A stretch of 64,000 nucleotides of DNA, from NCBI GenBank assembly GCA_019359495.1, contig JAHHHF010000080.1, forward strand, positions 1-64,000, in the 5' to 3' direction. The notes beneath the pieces were generated by a model. That model ran no database searches. It was not told where the DNA came from and worked only from the letters and a program-made list of their open reading frames with translations. Positions 34,142 to 42,935 of this stretch are shown one piece after another (the first letter of the stretch is position 1; each line of letters opens with the position of its first letter). Made by a program: the position numbers and the translations under genes. The DNA is from Goleter apudmare HA4340-LM2 (GTDB lineage Bacteria > Cyanobacteriota > Cyanobacteriia > Cyanobacteriales > Nostocaceae).

Positions 34142-37096
34142 ATGGCAGCAAGTATAGACGATTACCTCGAAATATATAAGCAGGCTTGTACAGCCTACGC
34201 GCAACAGAATTATGAAGTTGCCGCCACTTTAGTTGATCAGGTAGTGCAAAATGTCCCGGATGATCCCAACTCCCATTTGTTACGGGGTCATATCTACTAT
34301 GTTTTGCAGCAGTACGATGTCGCCAAAGCTGAATATAAAAAAGTTTTGCTGTTGACTGATGATGCAGAAATTATTGGTTTTGCCAATAATGGTCTAGAAA
34401 GCATCAACCAATATCAACAATCAAGTGATCAGGTCTCGGATGGAGATGATCATGGACAAATATATTCCACAGGAGCATTGGGTAATCTGCTATCTCAAGA
34501 ATCAGAATTGACAGATTTGGAGGCTAGCGGGAATTTTTCTAGCAATAGCTTTGATTTGAACTCCTTTGATGAGCAACAACCATCTCTAGATGAGATAGAA
34601 GAGCTATCTTTGTCGAGTCCATTTGACACTCCTTTAGATGGTGCGGGATTTAATTCTATTCCAGATTCTTCAGCGTCTTTGAGTGATGACCCTTTTACTT
34701 TAAATCTACAACCAAAGGCACAAGAATCAAATTCTAATGGCTGGGAAGAACAGGTGGAATTAGATTTACCTGCTTTCTGGCAGGAAGACATATCAGAAGG
34801 TAGTATTGAGCAGTCAGGGGTAAATAGTAATTTACTAGATGATGCTGTAATTACAGTTAATAAAAGTAAGGCTATTCCTAATAATAGTAGCGACTCGCCT
34901 TTTGCAGAAATTGATTTATCAAATAGCAATAGCTGGGAAATACCTACTGAGTTATTAGATGAAAATCCTCTGGAACTAACTAGTGCTAGCTTGGAAGTAA
35001 ACAAAAATAGCCTCAAAGATGCAACTTTGCAAACTAGTAAAACAGTTCTACTGGATGATGTACAGACAAACAGTAAATCACTAGACAACAGTCAAAGTGA
35101 TTTTTCTCAAACTGCATCAGAGAACTGGGTGAAACCAATAGAAGCTCAGGATGTTTTACCAGATGCTTTAGGGTCATCTGTTAATAGCGATGCTGACAAA
35201 AAAAACCAGTCAGAAAAATCTATCAAAGCGGGAGTCACTAATAATTTAGACACTGATGATAATTTTGATATTGAGGCATTTGAGTCTGCTTTTGGAACTG
35301 ATGATTTTACCCCTGAAGAAGACACAAATAGTATCATAAATGGAGTAAATTCCAAGAGTAATATAGAGTTTTTAGATGACTTTGACGAATTTGATGATCT
35401 AGGAAGTATTCCAGGATTTGAGGGGAGTATTCCAGACTTTGATTTGACCGATGGAGAATCGAGTTTCGGTGAGGTAGGAATGAATTCTGCCGCACTAGAA
35501 ACTAGTGGTAGACCCCGTGTTAAGTTTTCTGATTCTTCCTCAAGTAAGGAAACTAGCGATCGCGAAGATGAATTATTCTCGATTACTGGTTCCCAAGAAG
35601 CAGTGCCAGTCTTTACTCAGACAGATGTTTCTAAGTTAGAACCCAACGTCAGCGTCGAGCAAGGTTGGTTAGCACCCTTAGAGAATGCCCCCCTAGAAAA
35701 GAAACAATGGCTGATCGCCGGTAGTGTGGGTGTTGTCTCGGCACTGGTTGTAGCTGTGGTCAGCTTTGGTGCTACCACATTTTCACCACCCGCACAACGA
35801 GAATCAGTGCGAAACACAGGTTGGGCGATGTCACTCGCTGCCGGGATTGCTGGTTTTGCGACCGCAGGCTTCATGGGAAGTCTCACACTCAAGCAAATTC
35901 GTCGCACCACCCAGGATCTGCAAACACAGTTTGATGCCGTCCGTCAAGGTAATCTCCATGTGCAAGCTACAGTCTATTCTGAAGATGAATTGGGGTTACT
36001 ATCCACTGGCTTTAACGAAATGGCGCGGGTAATTTTCACGACTACCAATGAAGCCCAACGCAAAGCCGATGAACAAGAAGAAGCCAAAGAAAACCTGCAA
36101 CGTCAAGTTATTCGACTATTAGACGATGTGGAAGGTGCCGCCAGGGGAGATTTAACAGTGCAAGCTGAGGTGACAGCCGACGTATTGGGAGCAGTAGCTG
36201 ATGCTTTTAACCTGACCATTCAAAACCTACGGGATATCGTCCAACAGGTAAAAGTGGCAGCACGAGAAGTCACAAAAGGTGCTACCAACTCGGAAACCTT
36301 TGCTAGAGCCTTGTCTAGTGACGCTTTACGCCAAGCAGAAGAGTTAGCAGTCACCTTAAATTCTGTGCAGGTGATGACCGACTCCATTCAACGCGTGGCA
36401 GAAGCTGCACGAGAAGCGGAAGCTGTTGCTCGTGATGCCAGTACCATCGCCCTTAAAGGTGGGGAAGCTGTGGAAAATACTGTGGCGGGGATTTTAGAAA
36501 TCCGCGAGACTGTAGCAGAAACTACTCGCAAAGTCAAACGACTAGCGGAATCTTCCCAAGAAATTTCTAAGATTGTGGCGTTAATTTCTCAAATTGCCTC
36601 TAGAACTAACCTGTTAGCACTCAATGCTAGTATTGAGGCGGCCAGGGCGGGAGAAGCCGGACGAGGATTTGCCATTGTAGCCGATGAAGTGCGCCAGCTA
36701 GCGGACAAATCTGCCAAATCATTGAAAGAAATTGAACAAATTGTGATGCAAATCCAGAGCGAAACCGGTTCTGTGATGACCGCAATGGAAGAAGGGACAC
36801 AACAGGTAATTAAAGGCACAAAATTGGCAGAAGAAGCCAAGCGATCGCTAGAAAATATCATTCAGGTAGCAAATCGGATTGATATTTTGGTGCGCTCAAT
36901 TACCTCCGATACTGTAGAACAAACAGAAACCTCCCGCGCGGTAGCTCACGTAATGCAATCTGTGGAACTCACAGCGCAAGAAACTTCCCAGGAAGCCCAA
37001 AGAGTTTCTGGTGCTCTCCAAAACTTAGTGGGTGTATCCCGTGACTTGATTGCTTCCGTGGAACGCTTCCGAGTAGAAACTCTCGAATCTAGATAA
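34142..37096 (+). CDS. hmpD: HmpD, membrane methyl-accepting protein with TPR-like N-terminus
   Basis: The start is placed at ATG 34142 ([10 protein letters not shown]), with GGAG seven bases upstream; the longer frame from 34082 overlaps hmpC and is unlikely. Of 984 residues, the first 90 are TPR-like helices ([20 protein letters not shown]). An acidic Ser/Asp/Glu linker follows, to about residue 515. Two membrane helices lie near 520-545 and 557-580, then two HAMP-like units, then a long methyl-accepting coiled coil. Its tip is [19 protein letters not shown] near residue 833. Unlike usual receptors the sensory part precedes the membrane and looks cytoplasmic. It is the PilJ-like receptor of the Hmp array. 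Confidence 0.9.
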   Translation: MAASIDDYLEIYKQACTAYAQQNYEVAATLVDQVVQNVPDDPNSHLLRGHIYYVLQQYDVAKAEYKKVLLLTDDAEIIGFANNGLESINQYQQSSDQVSDGDDHGQIYSTGALGNLLSQESELTDLEASGNFSSNSFDLNSFDEQQPSLDEIEELSLSSPFDTPLDGAGFNSIPDSSASLSDDPFTLNLQPKAQESNSNGWEEQVELDLPAFWQEDISEGSIEQSGVNSNLLDDAVITVNKSKAIPNNSSDSPFAEIDLSNSNSWEIPTELLDENPLELTSASLEVNKNSLKDATLQTSKTVLLDDVQTNSKSLDNSQSDFSQTASENWVKPIEAQDVLPDALGSSVNSDADKKNQSEKSIKAGVTNNLDTDDNFDIEAFESAFGTDDFTPEEDTNSIINGVNSKSNIEFLDDFDEFDDLGSIPGFEGSIPDFDLTDGESSFGEVGMNSAALETSGRPRVKFSDSSSSKETSDREDELFSITGSQEAVPVFTQTDVSKLEPNVSVEQGWLAPLENAPLEKKQWLIAGSVGVVSALVVAVVSFGATTFSPPAQRESVRNTGWAMSLAAGIAGFATAGFMGSLTLKQIRRTTQDLQTQFDAVRQGNLHVQATVYSEDELGLLSTGFNEMARVIFTTTNEAQRKADEQEEAKENLQRQVIRLLDDVEGAARGDLTVQAEVTADVLGAVADAFNLTIQNLRDIVQQVKVAAREVTKGATNSETFARALSSDALRQAEELAVTLNSVQVMTDSIQRVAEAAREAEAVARDASTIALKGGEAVENTVAGILEIRETVAETTRKVKRLAESSQEISKIVALISQIASRTNLLALNASIEAARAGEAGRGFAIVADEVRQLADKSAKSLKEIEQIVMQIQSETGSVMTAMEEGTQQVIKGTKLAEEAKRSLENIIQVANRIDILVRSITSDTVEQTETSRAVAHVMQSVELTAQETSQEAQRVSGALQNLVGVSRDLIASVERFRVETLESR

Positions 37097-37100
37097 TTAG

Positions 37101-37176
37101 TCATTTGTCATTTGTCATTTGTTGTTTAGCAATAACTCTTGACTCTTGACTCTTGACTTTTGACCAATGACCCCTG
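37101..37176. repeat. Heptanucleotide tandem repeats (STRR)
   Basis: TCATTTG repeated three times (37101-37121), then ACTCTTG three times and three decayed units (37135-37176). These lie in the 91-bp gap between hmpD and hmpE. Heptamer STRRs are well known from heterocystous cyanobacteria. Confidence 0.85.
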
Positions 37177-37187
37177 ACTAAAAAACT

Positions 37188-40100
37188 ATGCTGCCGGAAC
37201 AACAACAGCGCATTTTGGGTTACTTTATTGAAGAAGCAAGAGACCATCTCAATACGATTGAGCAGGGATTGCTAAATCTTCAAAGTACCCTAAACGATCC
37301 AGAAATGATCAACGAAGTCTTCCGGGCGGCTCACTCCATAAAAGGAGGAGCGGCGATGCTTGGTTTGAGTAGCATCCAGCATACATCTCACCGCTTGGAA
37401 GATTGTTTTAAAGTTCTCAAAGAGAATCCCATTCAGGTTGACCAAAAGTTAGAATCTCTGTTTCTCGGTGTATCTGATACTCTCAAAGCCTTGTTGGAGA
37501 ATCTGAGCGGGCCGTTTGGTTTGTCAGAAGAGACAGCTAATACTCTGATGTCTGAAACTGAACCTGTGTTCCGATGGCTGAATGAGCATCTAGAACTATT
37601 GTTACAACAAGGTAACTCTAATCTACCGATCACCGAAATCCAACCAGTCGCCACAGAAAATCCCAGCACAATTACAGCACTTTTTCTACAAAGAGATTTC
37701 TCTGGTGTAGAAGCAGAAACCCAGCCAGCTGCTAGTGAAATCTCCGCCTCTACAGTTCCACAACAGAAGCAATCAAAAGCAAGCTTAGGTGAATTTCAAG
37801 CCCAAGTGTTACAAGTGCTGCGGGAAATGTTGCAGTTGTTTAAGCAAAAAACAACACCAGAAACTCGGCAAAATCTTCGGGAATGCTGTGATCAGTTAGT
37901 TAAATTCGGTGAAGCTTTGAATTTAACCAATTGGTGTAGTCTATGCCAAGCGACAGCAAATGCGATCGCTAACCCAGAAAATACTTACCTAATTTTAGCG
38001 AAAACTGTCATTACAGAAATCAAACAAGCTCAGGAATTAGTCTTAAAAGGCAAAGATTCTCAGATTGCTATTAGTCAGCAATTAGAAGTACTTTTGGGCT
38101 TTCCAGAAATTGAATTGTTAGAAATAGGTCAATCTGCTGCACCAGAATCAAGCCTAACCGACAAATCTGCTGCAACGGAGATCGCCAATCAAGACCACTC
38201 TGCAACCACAGATGATTTTATCACTGATACTCAAAATAGTATCAATAGCCTTTTTGAGCGATCGCCACAGCTTAACCTAGAAGCAGATACTCAACCACCT
38301 GAGGAAAATACTGCTGAGACTGCTTCGTTTCTCAATTCCTTGTCTGGTGAGCAAAACGACGTACCTCTTGTCCAGAGCAGTATGGATTCCAAAGGGCCAG
38401 AGGTGGGCATAGCAGAGTTAAATACTCTTGCTGACTTGTTTGAAGGTGAAACTCCAGAACTAGATGAAACTTGGCAACAAGAAGAAATACTAGATATCAC
38501 CACCGCCAATGAATTAGGATTTGATCTCAGCAGTGATAGTGATGATGCAGATAGCGATTTAGATGATTTACTATCATTTGATGAAGATACGAACAGTGAT
38601 GAGCAACAAATAAGCTCAGATGTCACAGCAGATTTAAGCAGACTATTTGGCGACAACTTTTTAGAAAAAGAAACTCAGGAAAATTTAGAACCAGGGTCTA
38701 CCAAAATATTTGAATTGAACAACGCTAGTGACGAAACTTTACGGGAACTCTCGCAAACTTCTCATGAGACATGGCAGTTTCCTGTAGAGATTGCCTCACA
38801 AGATGTGGTAGAAGATTTATTAGCGCTGGAACTAGATGATTATCAACCACCGTTAATTGATGATGCATTGCAGTTTCCTGTAGAGATTGCCTCACAAGAT
38901 GTGGTAGAAGATTTATTAGCACTGGAACTAGATGATTATCAACCACCATTGACAGAGGAAGTAAATCTACTAGAAACTGAATCTATTGCTAGTGTAGAAT
39001 TATCCGCCAATCAACAAAACAGTTTTGATGACTTATTTTCTGCAACTGCAAACGCAAATCCAGTAGAAGAAATTACTCCTAGTAAAAATTTAGAATTAAA
39101 CCTCAATCCTTCCCAGAAAGAAATCTCGTCTTTAGACAATCTGTTTTCGGAACTGGAAGAAAATACATCACAATCTATAGACGAATCAGAAATCGGAGAT
39201 TTATTTGATACACTACCTCCAAGAACAACATTTTTGGACACTATAGATGACCAGGGTAACTTTTGGAATGAGCTAAATACAACAGAACAAGAACAAGCAT
39301 TGGCATTGGATCTTGTTATTGAGCAGGATGTGGCTAAAGAACTAGAGGAGAGTTTGTTTTCATCTGCGGCTGCTGATGACTTTTTTGATGATAGTCAGTA
39401 TCCGGAACTAGAGCTAATTGTAACCTCTTCAACACCAAGTTTTGAACTAGAAGATTTTGATATCTCGTCCTCGGAACTAGAGCCACAACTCGATCTAATA
39501 TTTACATCAGATTCTGAAGATGACTTATTTGGAGACTTAACATCCAGCCACTCGAAAATTTCTCCTAATGTTAGCAATGATGAAGTATCTGTAGAGGAGA
39601 TTCTGAGCAACTCGACTCCCGGAGGACTCCTACAAACTAGCAATCCCTCCACGACACAGCCTCCAGAAGCTTTAGATTTCATCCCTGAATTTACTCATCA
39701 GCCTTTAGAATCAGAGTCTGTTGCGGCTTTTCAATCACTTTCTAATCAGGAAATTGATCTATTCGATACTTTTGAAGAGAATATAGTCACGGATAATTCA
39801 ACCTATATTCAGTTAGATATTATAGAAACTGAATTAGACTCTAATTTGCCAACTGTAATTGATGTTGTAGAACTAGATTTAATTGACGAGTTATCAGAAA
39901 TTGCAACGTCTGAATCAAAAGAGTCACTAACTATTCCAGAAATTATAAACAGCAAATTAGATGATAATCCAGAAATAGCAATCGATGTCACAGAATCGAA
40001 TATCATCGACAGTGCAGGACTAGATTTAGTTGATGGTTTGTTGGTAGATGAAAATGCTGATATAGATGCGTTAAAGCAAGAAGATTTATCCACGGATACA

Positions 40101-42599
40101 ACAAACGATAGCATTAAAAATGCGGCAATTACAGAAAATTTAGTAGTAGCTGCAAATTCAGGAGAAGAGACAGAATTCTTGTTACCTGAACTAGCAGAAG
40201 TAGAAAATAGCACTGACCCAAAAGATACAAATTTATCAATTTCTGAAGAAGAAAATAATGTTGCTATTGCTGCCGAATTAGAAGTAACTTCAACAGCCAC
40301 CCCTTCAGAAGCAACTACTTCAGAGGCTAATAACTATGTTGAAGATGAGTTTGCCGACTTGGAGGCACTACTAGAAGAAGAATTAGGACCTGTTCCCAAA
40401 GCAACCTCCATACAAGAAGAAGATTTTGCCGCGTTAGAAGCTTTATTGGGTGGAGACAATAAAGAGGAAACACCTATTGCTTCCACACCCGTTTATTCAC
40501 AAAAATTTAAACCAGCTACGCCTCAAAAAAATGCGAACAAAGTTGTAGCATCAATCGAGCTAGGTGATGAATTTGGTGATTTGGAAAAGCTGCTAGCGGA
40601 AGCAGATCAAACAATATCCCACTCACCAACAGTAAAATCCAACACCAGTAAAATACCACGCCCCTCTACTCGTCGGGCGGGGAGATTTGAAGAAACGATG
40701 AAAGTACCAGTTAAGCAACTGGACGATATGAGTAATCTGGTTGGGGAGTTGGTAGTAAATCGTAATACTTTAGAACAGGATCATGAACGTCTGCGACAGT
40801 CACTAGATAACTTGCTGATTCAGGTGCAACAGCTCTCAGACGTGGGGGCGAGGATGCAAGAATTATATGAGCGATCGCTATTAGAAGCCTCTCTTCTCGC
40901 CAGTCGCAAACATAAAGACCAAACTCCCTCTCCTCCAGACTCCAATGCAGACAGGGGTTTTAGTGAGCTAGAAATGGATCGGTTTACGCCTTTCCACACC
41001 CTATCCCAAGAAATGATTGAAATGATTGTGCGGGTGCGGGAATCAGCTAGTGATATTGACTTTGTCACCGAAGAAACCGAACGAGTAGCACGTCAATTCC
41101 GCCAAGTAACTACACAGTTGCAAGAAGGACTGACACGCGCCAGAATGGTGCCCTTCTCCCAAGCTATTGACCGCTTGCGCCGAGGAGTACGCGACAATGC
41201 GATTAAGTATGGCAAACAAGTAGAGTTGGTGATTGAAGGTGGAGACACCTTAATCGACAAGATGATTTTAGATCATCTCACCGACCCTCTAACACACATG
41301 CTCAATAATGCGATCGCTCATGGTGTAGAAACCCCAGAAGTCCGACAAGCTGCGGGGAAATCTCCTACGGGAGAAATCACGATTCGTGCTTTCCACCAAG
41401 GGAACCAAACGGTGATTTCTGTGGGTGATGATGGTGCTGGTATCGATCCAGAACAAGTGAAAGCCAAAGCCCTGAAGCTAGGGATGATTACAGCAAATGA
41501 AGCCAGAAGTATGACCCGTGTGGACGTCTATGACTTGCTGTTTCAAGCCGGTTTTAGTATCAAGGATCAAGCAGACGAAATTTCTGGGCGTGGCGTGGGG
41601 ATGGACGTAGTGCGATCGGAAATTAGCGAAATTCGAGGGACGGTTAATACTGATTCTGCCCTAGGGAAAGGCACTACCTTTACAATTCGCTTACCACTCA
41701 CCTTAAGTATTTGTAAAGCTCTTTGCTGTGTCTCCGATAAAGCTCGCATTGCCTTCCCGATGGACGGTGTAGAAGATACCTTAGATATACCAGTCAAAAA
41801 TATCCAGCACAATGCTGATGGCCAATCATTTATTTCTTGGCGGGATACAACCCTACCATTCCGACCCCTGAAGGAACTTTTAGCCTTTAATCGTCATATC
41901 ACTCGCGGTAATGTTTATGGTGGCAACCGAGATGATGATATGGTTTCTGTGGTCGTAGTGCGATCGGCCAATAGCCTAATTGCCCTACAGATTGACTTGG
42001 TGCTGAGTGAACAAGAAATTGTGATTAAGCAATTTGAAGGGCCTGCACCTAAACCCATTGGTGTAGCGGGTGCAACAGTCCTGGGTGATGGTCGGATTAT
42101 GCCGATCGCTGACGTGCTAGAAATCATGGATATCTTCCAAGGACGGATTTCTAAACAAAGTAGTAGTAGCTCTTGGCAGCAGAAAAATACCCCCACAGAC
42201 ACTCCTACTGTTAAAATTGACCCCACAGTACTAATTGTTGATGACTCAATTACAGTCCGGGAGTTACTCTCCTTGACCTTTAACAAGGCAGGTTATCGTG
42301 TTGAACAAGCTCGTGATGGTCAGGAAGCTTGGGACAAACTCCGCTCTGGTTTACCTTGCGATATCGTATTTTGTGATATAGAAATGCCCCGTTGCGACGG
42401 TCTGGAATTACTCTCTCGCATCCAGAAAGACTCTAGTCTCAACCACCTGCCGATCGCTATGCTCACCTCACGGGGTGCAGATAAACACAGACAAATGGCA
42501 ATTCAACTAGGTGCTAGTGGCTATTTTACCAAGCCTTATTTGGAAGAAGCTCTACTCGAAGCCGCAGTACGAATGCTCAAAGGAGAGAAACTAGTTTAA
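37188..42599 (+). CDS. hmpE: HmpE, CheA-type hybrid histidine kinase with giant acidic linker
   Basis: The 1803-residue protein starts with an HPt domain, the phosphoacceptor His near residue 49 in AHSIKGGAAMLG. A linker of roughly 880 residues, rich in Asp/Glu/Ser with repeated DLF/DLLAL motifs, runs from about 285 to 1165. Then come the dimerisation helices and a GHKL ATPase (HMLNNAIAHG near 1370, GDDGAGID near 1413, GRGVGMDVV). A CheW-like domain follows, and a C-terminal receiver with phosphoacceptor near residue 1730 (CDIEMPRCDG). All catalytic boxes look intact. It is the kinase of the Hmp chemotaxis-like array controlling pilus-driven hormogonium motility. It is unusually long for CheA, owing to the linker, which includes an exact-looking 32-residue tandem duplication. 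Confidence 0.92.
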   Translation: MLPEQQQRILGYFIEEARDHLNTIEQGLLNLQSTLNDPEMINEVFRAAHSIKGGAAMLGLSSIQHTSHRLEDCFKVLKENPIQVDQKLESLFLGVSDTLKALLENLSGPFGLSEETANTLMSETEPVFRWLNEHLELLLQQGNSNLPITEIQPVATENPSTITALFLQRDFSGVEAETQPAASEISASTVPQQKQSKASLGEFQAQVLQVLREMLQLFKQKTTPETRQNLRECCDQLVKFGEALNLTNWCSLCQATANAIANPENTYLILAKTVITEIKQAQELVLKGKDSQIAISQQLEVLLGFPEIELLEIGQSAAPESSLTDKSAATEIANQDHSATTDDFITDTQNSINSLFERSPQLNLEADTQPPEENTAETASFLNSLSGEQNDVPLVQSSMDSKGPEVGIAELNTLADLFEGETPELDETWQQEEILDITTANELGFDLSSDSDDADSDLDDLLSFDEDTNSDEQQISSDVTADLSRLFGDNFLEKETQENLEPGSTKIFELNNASDETLRELSQTSHETWQFPVEIASQDVVEDLLALELDDYQPPLIDDALQFPVEIASQDVVEDLLALELDDYQPPLTEEVNLLETESIASVELSANQQNSFDDLFSATANANPVEEITPSKNLELNLNPSQKEISSLDNLFSELEENTSQSIDESEIGDLFDTLPPRTTFLDTIDDQGNFWNELNTTEQEQALALDLVIEQDVAKELEESLFSSAAADDFFDDSQYPELELIVTSSTPSFELEDFDISSSELEPQLDLIFTSDSEDDLFGDLTSSHSKISPNVSNDEVSVEEILSNSTPGGLLQTSNPSTTQPPEALDFIPEFTHQPLESESVAAFQSLSNQEIDLFDTFEENIVTDNSTYIQLDIIETELDSNLPTVIDVVELDLIDELSEIATSESKESLTIPEIINSKLDDNPEIAIDVTESNIIDSAGLDLVDGLLVDENADIDALKQEDLSTDTTNDSIKNAAITENLVVAANSGEETEFLLPELAEVENSTDPKDTNLSISEEENNVAIAAELEVTSTATPSEATTSEANNYVEDEFADLEALLEEELGPVPKATSIQEEDFAALEALLGGDNKEETPIASTPVYSQKFKPATPQKNANKVVASIELGDEFGDLEKLLAEADQTISHSPTVKSNTSKIPRPSTRRAGRFEETMKVPVKQLDDMSNLVGELVVNRNTLEQDHERLRQSLDNLLIQVQQLSDVGARMQELYERSLLEASLLASRKHKDQTPSPPDSNADRGFSELEMDRFTPFHTLSQEMIEMIVRVRESASDIDFVTEETERVARQFRQVTTQLQEGLTRARMVPFSQAIDRLRRGVRDNAIKYGKQVELVIEGGDTLIDKMILDHLTDPLTHMLNNAIAHGVETPEVRQAAGKSPTGEITIRAFHQGNQTVISVGDDGAGIDPEQVKAKALKLGMITANEARSMTRVDVYDLLFQAGFSIKDQADEISGRGVGMDVVRSEISEIRGTVNTDSALGKGTTFTIRLPLTLSICKALCCVSDKARIAFPMDGVEDTLDIPVKNIQHNADGQSFISWRDTTLPFRPLKELLAFNRHITRGNVYGGNRDDDMVSVVVVRSANSLIALQIDLVLSEQEIVIKQFEGPAPKPIGVAGATVLGDGRIMPIADVLEIMDIFQGRISKQSSSSSWQQKNTPTDTPTVKIDPTVLIVDDSITVRELLSLTFNKAGYRVEQARDGQEAWDKLRSGLPCDIVFCDIEMPRCDGLELLSRIQKDSSLNHLPIAMLTSRGADKHRQMAIQLGASGYFTKPYLEEALLEAAVRMLKGEKLV
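38775..38953 (+). repeat. 96-bp tandem duplication inside hmpE
   Basis: The unit starting CAGTTTCCTGTAGAG at 38775 recurs at 38871 in frame. It encodes 32 residues beginning QFPVEIASQDVVEDLLALEL. The copies are nearly identical at DNA level over about 80 bp, with one synonymous change seen, so the duplication is recent. The period ends diverge after CAACCACC. Confidence 0.9.
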
Positions 42600-42620
42600 G
42601 AATCAAGGAAAAAAACAGAA

Positions 42621-42706
42621 TAGACATCTCCAGAAAGAAATGATGTAAGGGCGTAGGCTCTGCCAAGGATTTCGGGCAACGTAGAATTAATTATCGGAGA
42701 TGTCTA
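42621..42706 (+). other. Long-range inverted repeat downstream of hmpE
   Basis: TAGACATCTCC (42621-42631) pairs with GGAGATGTCTA (42696-42706), an 11-bp perfect stem enclosing about 64 bases, followed by ATTTATTTG. It begins 21 bp after the hmpE stop and may form the 3' end structure of the operon or bound a small relic. I saw nothing else in the gap to 42935. Confidence 0.4.
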
Positions 42707-42935
42707 ATTTATTTGATCACTTTATTGCGGCGACTGAGTGGCTAATTACTCATAAGTACACAAAACCCACAAAATCATTGTACTCGCAAGCGTAACTTTA
42801 GGGAGTGAAGAGCGATCGCTGCCAGTCGCTACAATTCATTTATCAGTCACCCATCACTGTCAGCATTTTCAGGATGATCACCACCGTTTATTGTGACAGT
42901 AGGTTAAATTGGGGATTTTGCATGTTGAATTTTTT

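Noticed and set aside
37101-37176. Possible CRISPR-like array
   Set aside because: The units are contiguous heptamers with no spacers: an STRR, not CRISPR. No cas gene is in the window.
34495-40300. Several Ser-rich minus-strand ORFs across hmpD and hmpE
   Set aside because: They are antisense shadows of the acidic Asp/Glu/Ser linker codons; the plus-strand frames are continuous with catalytic domains.
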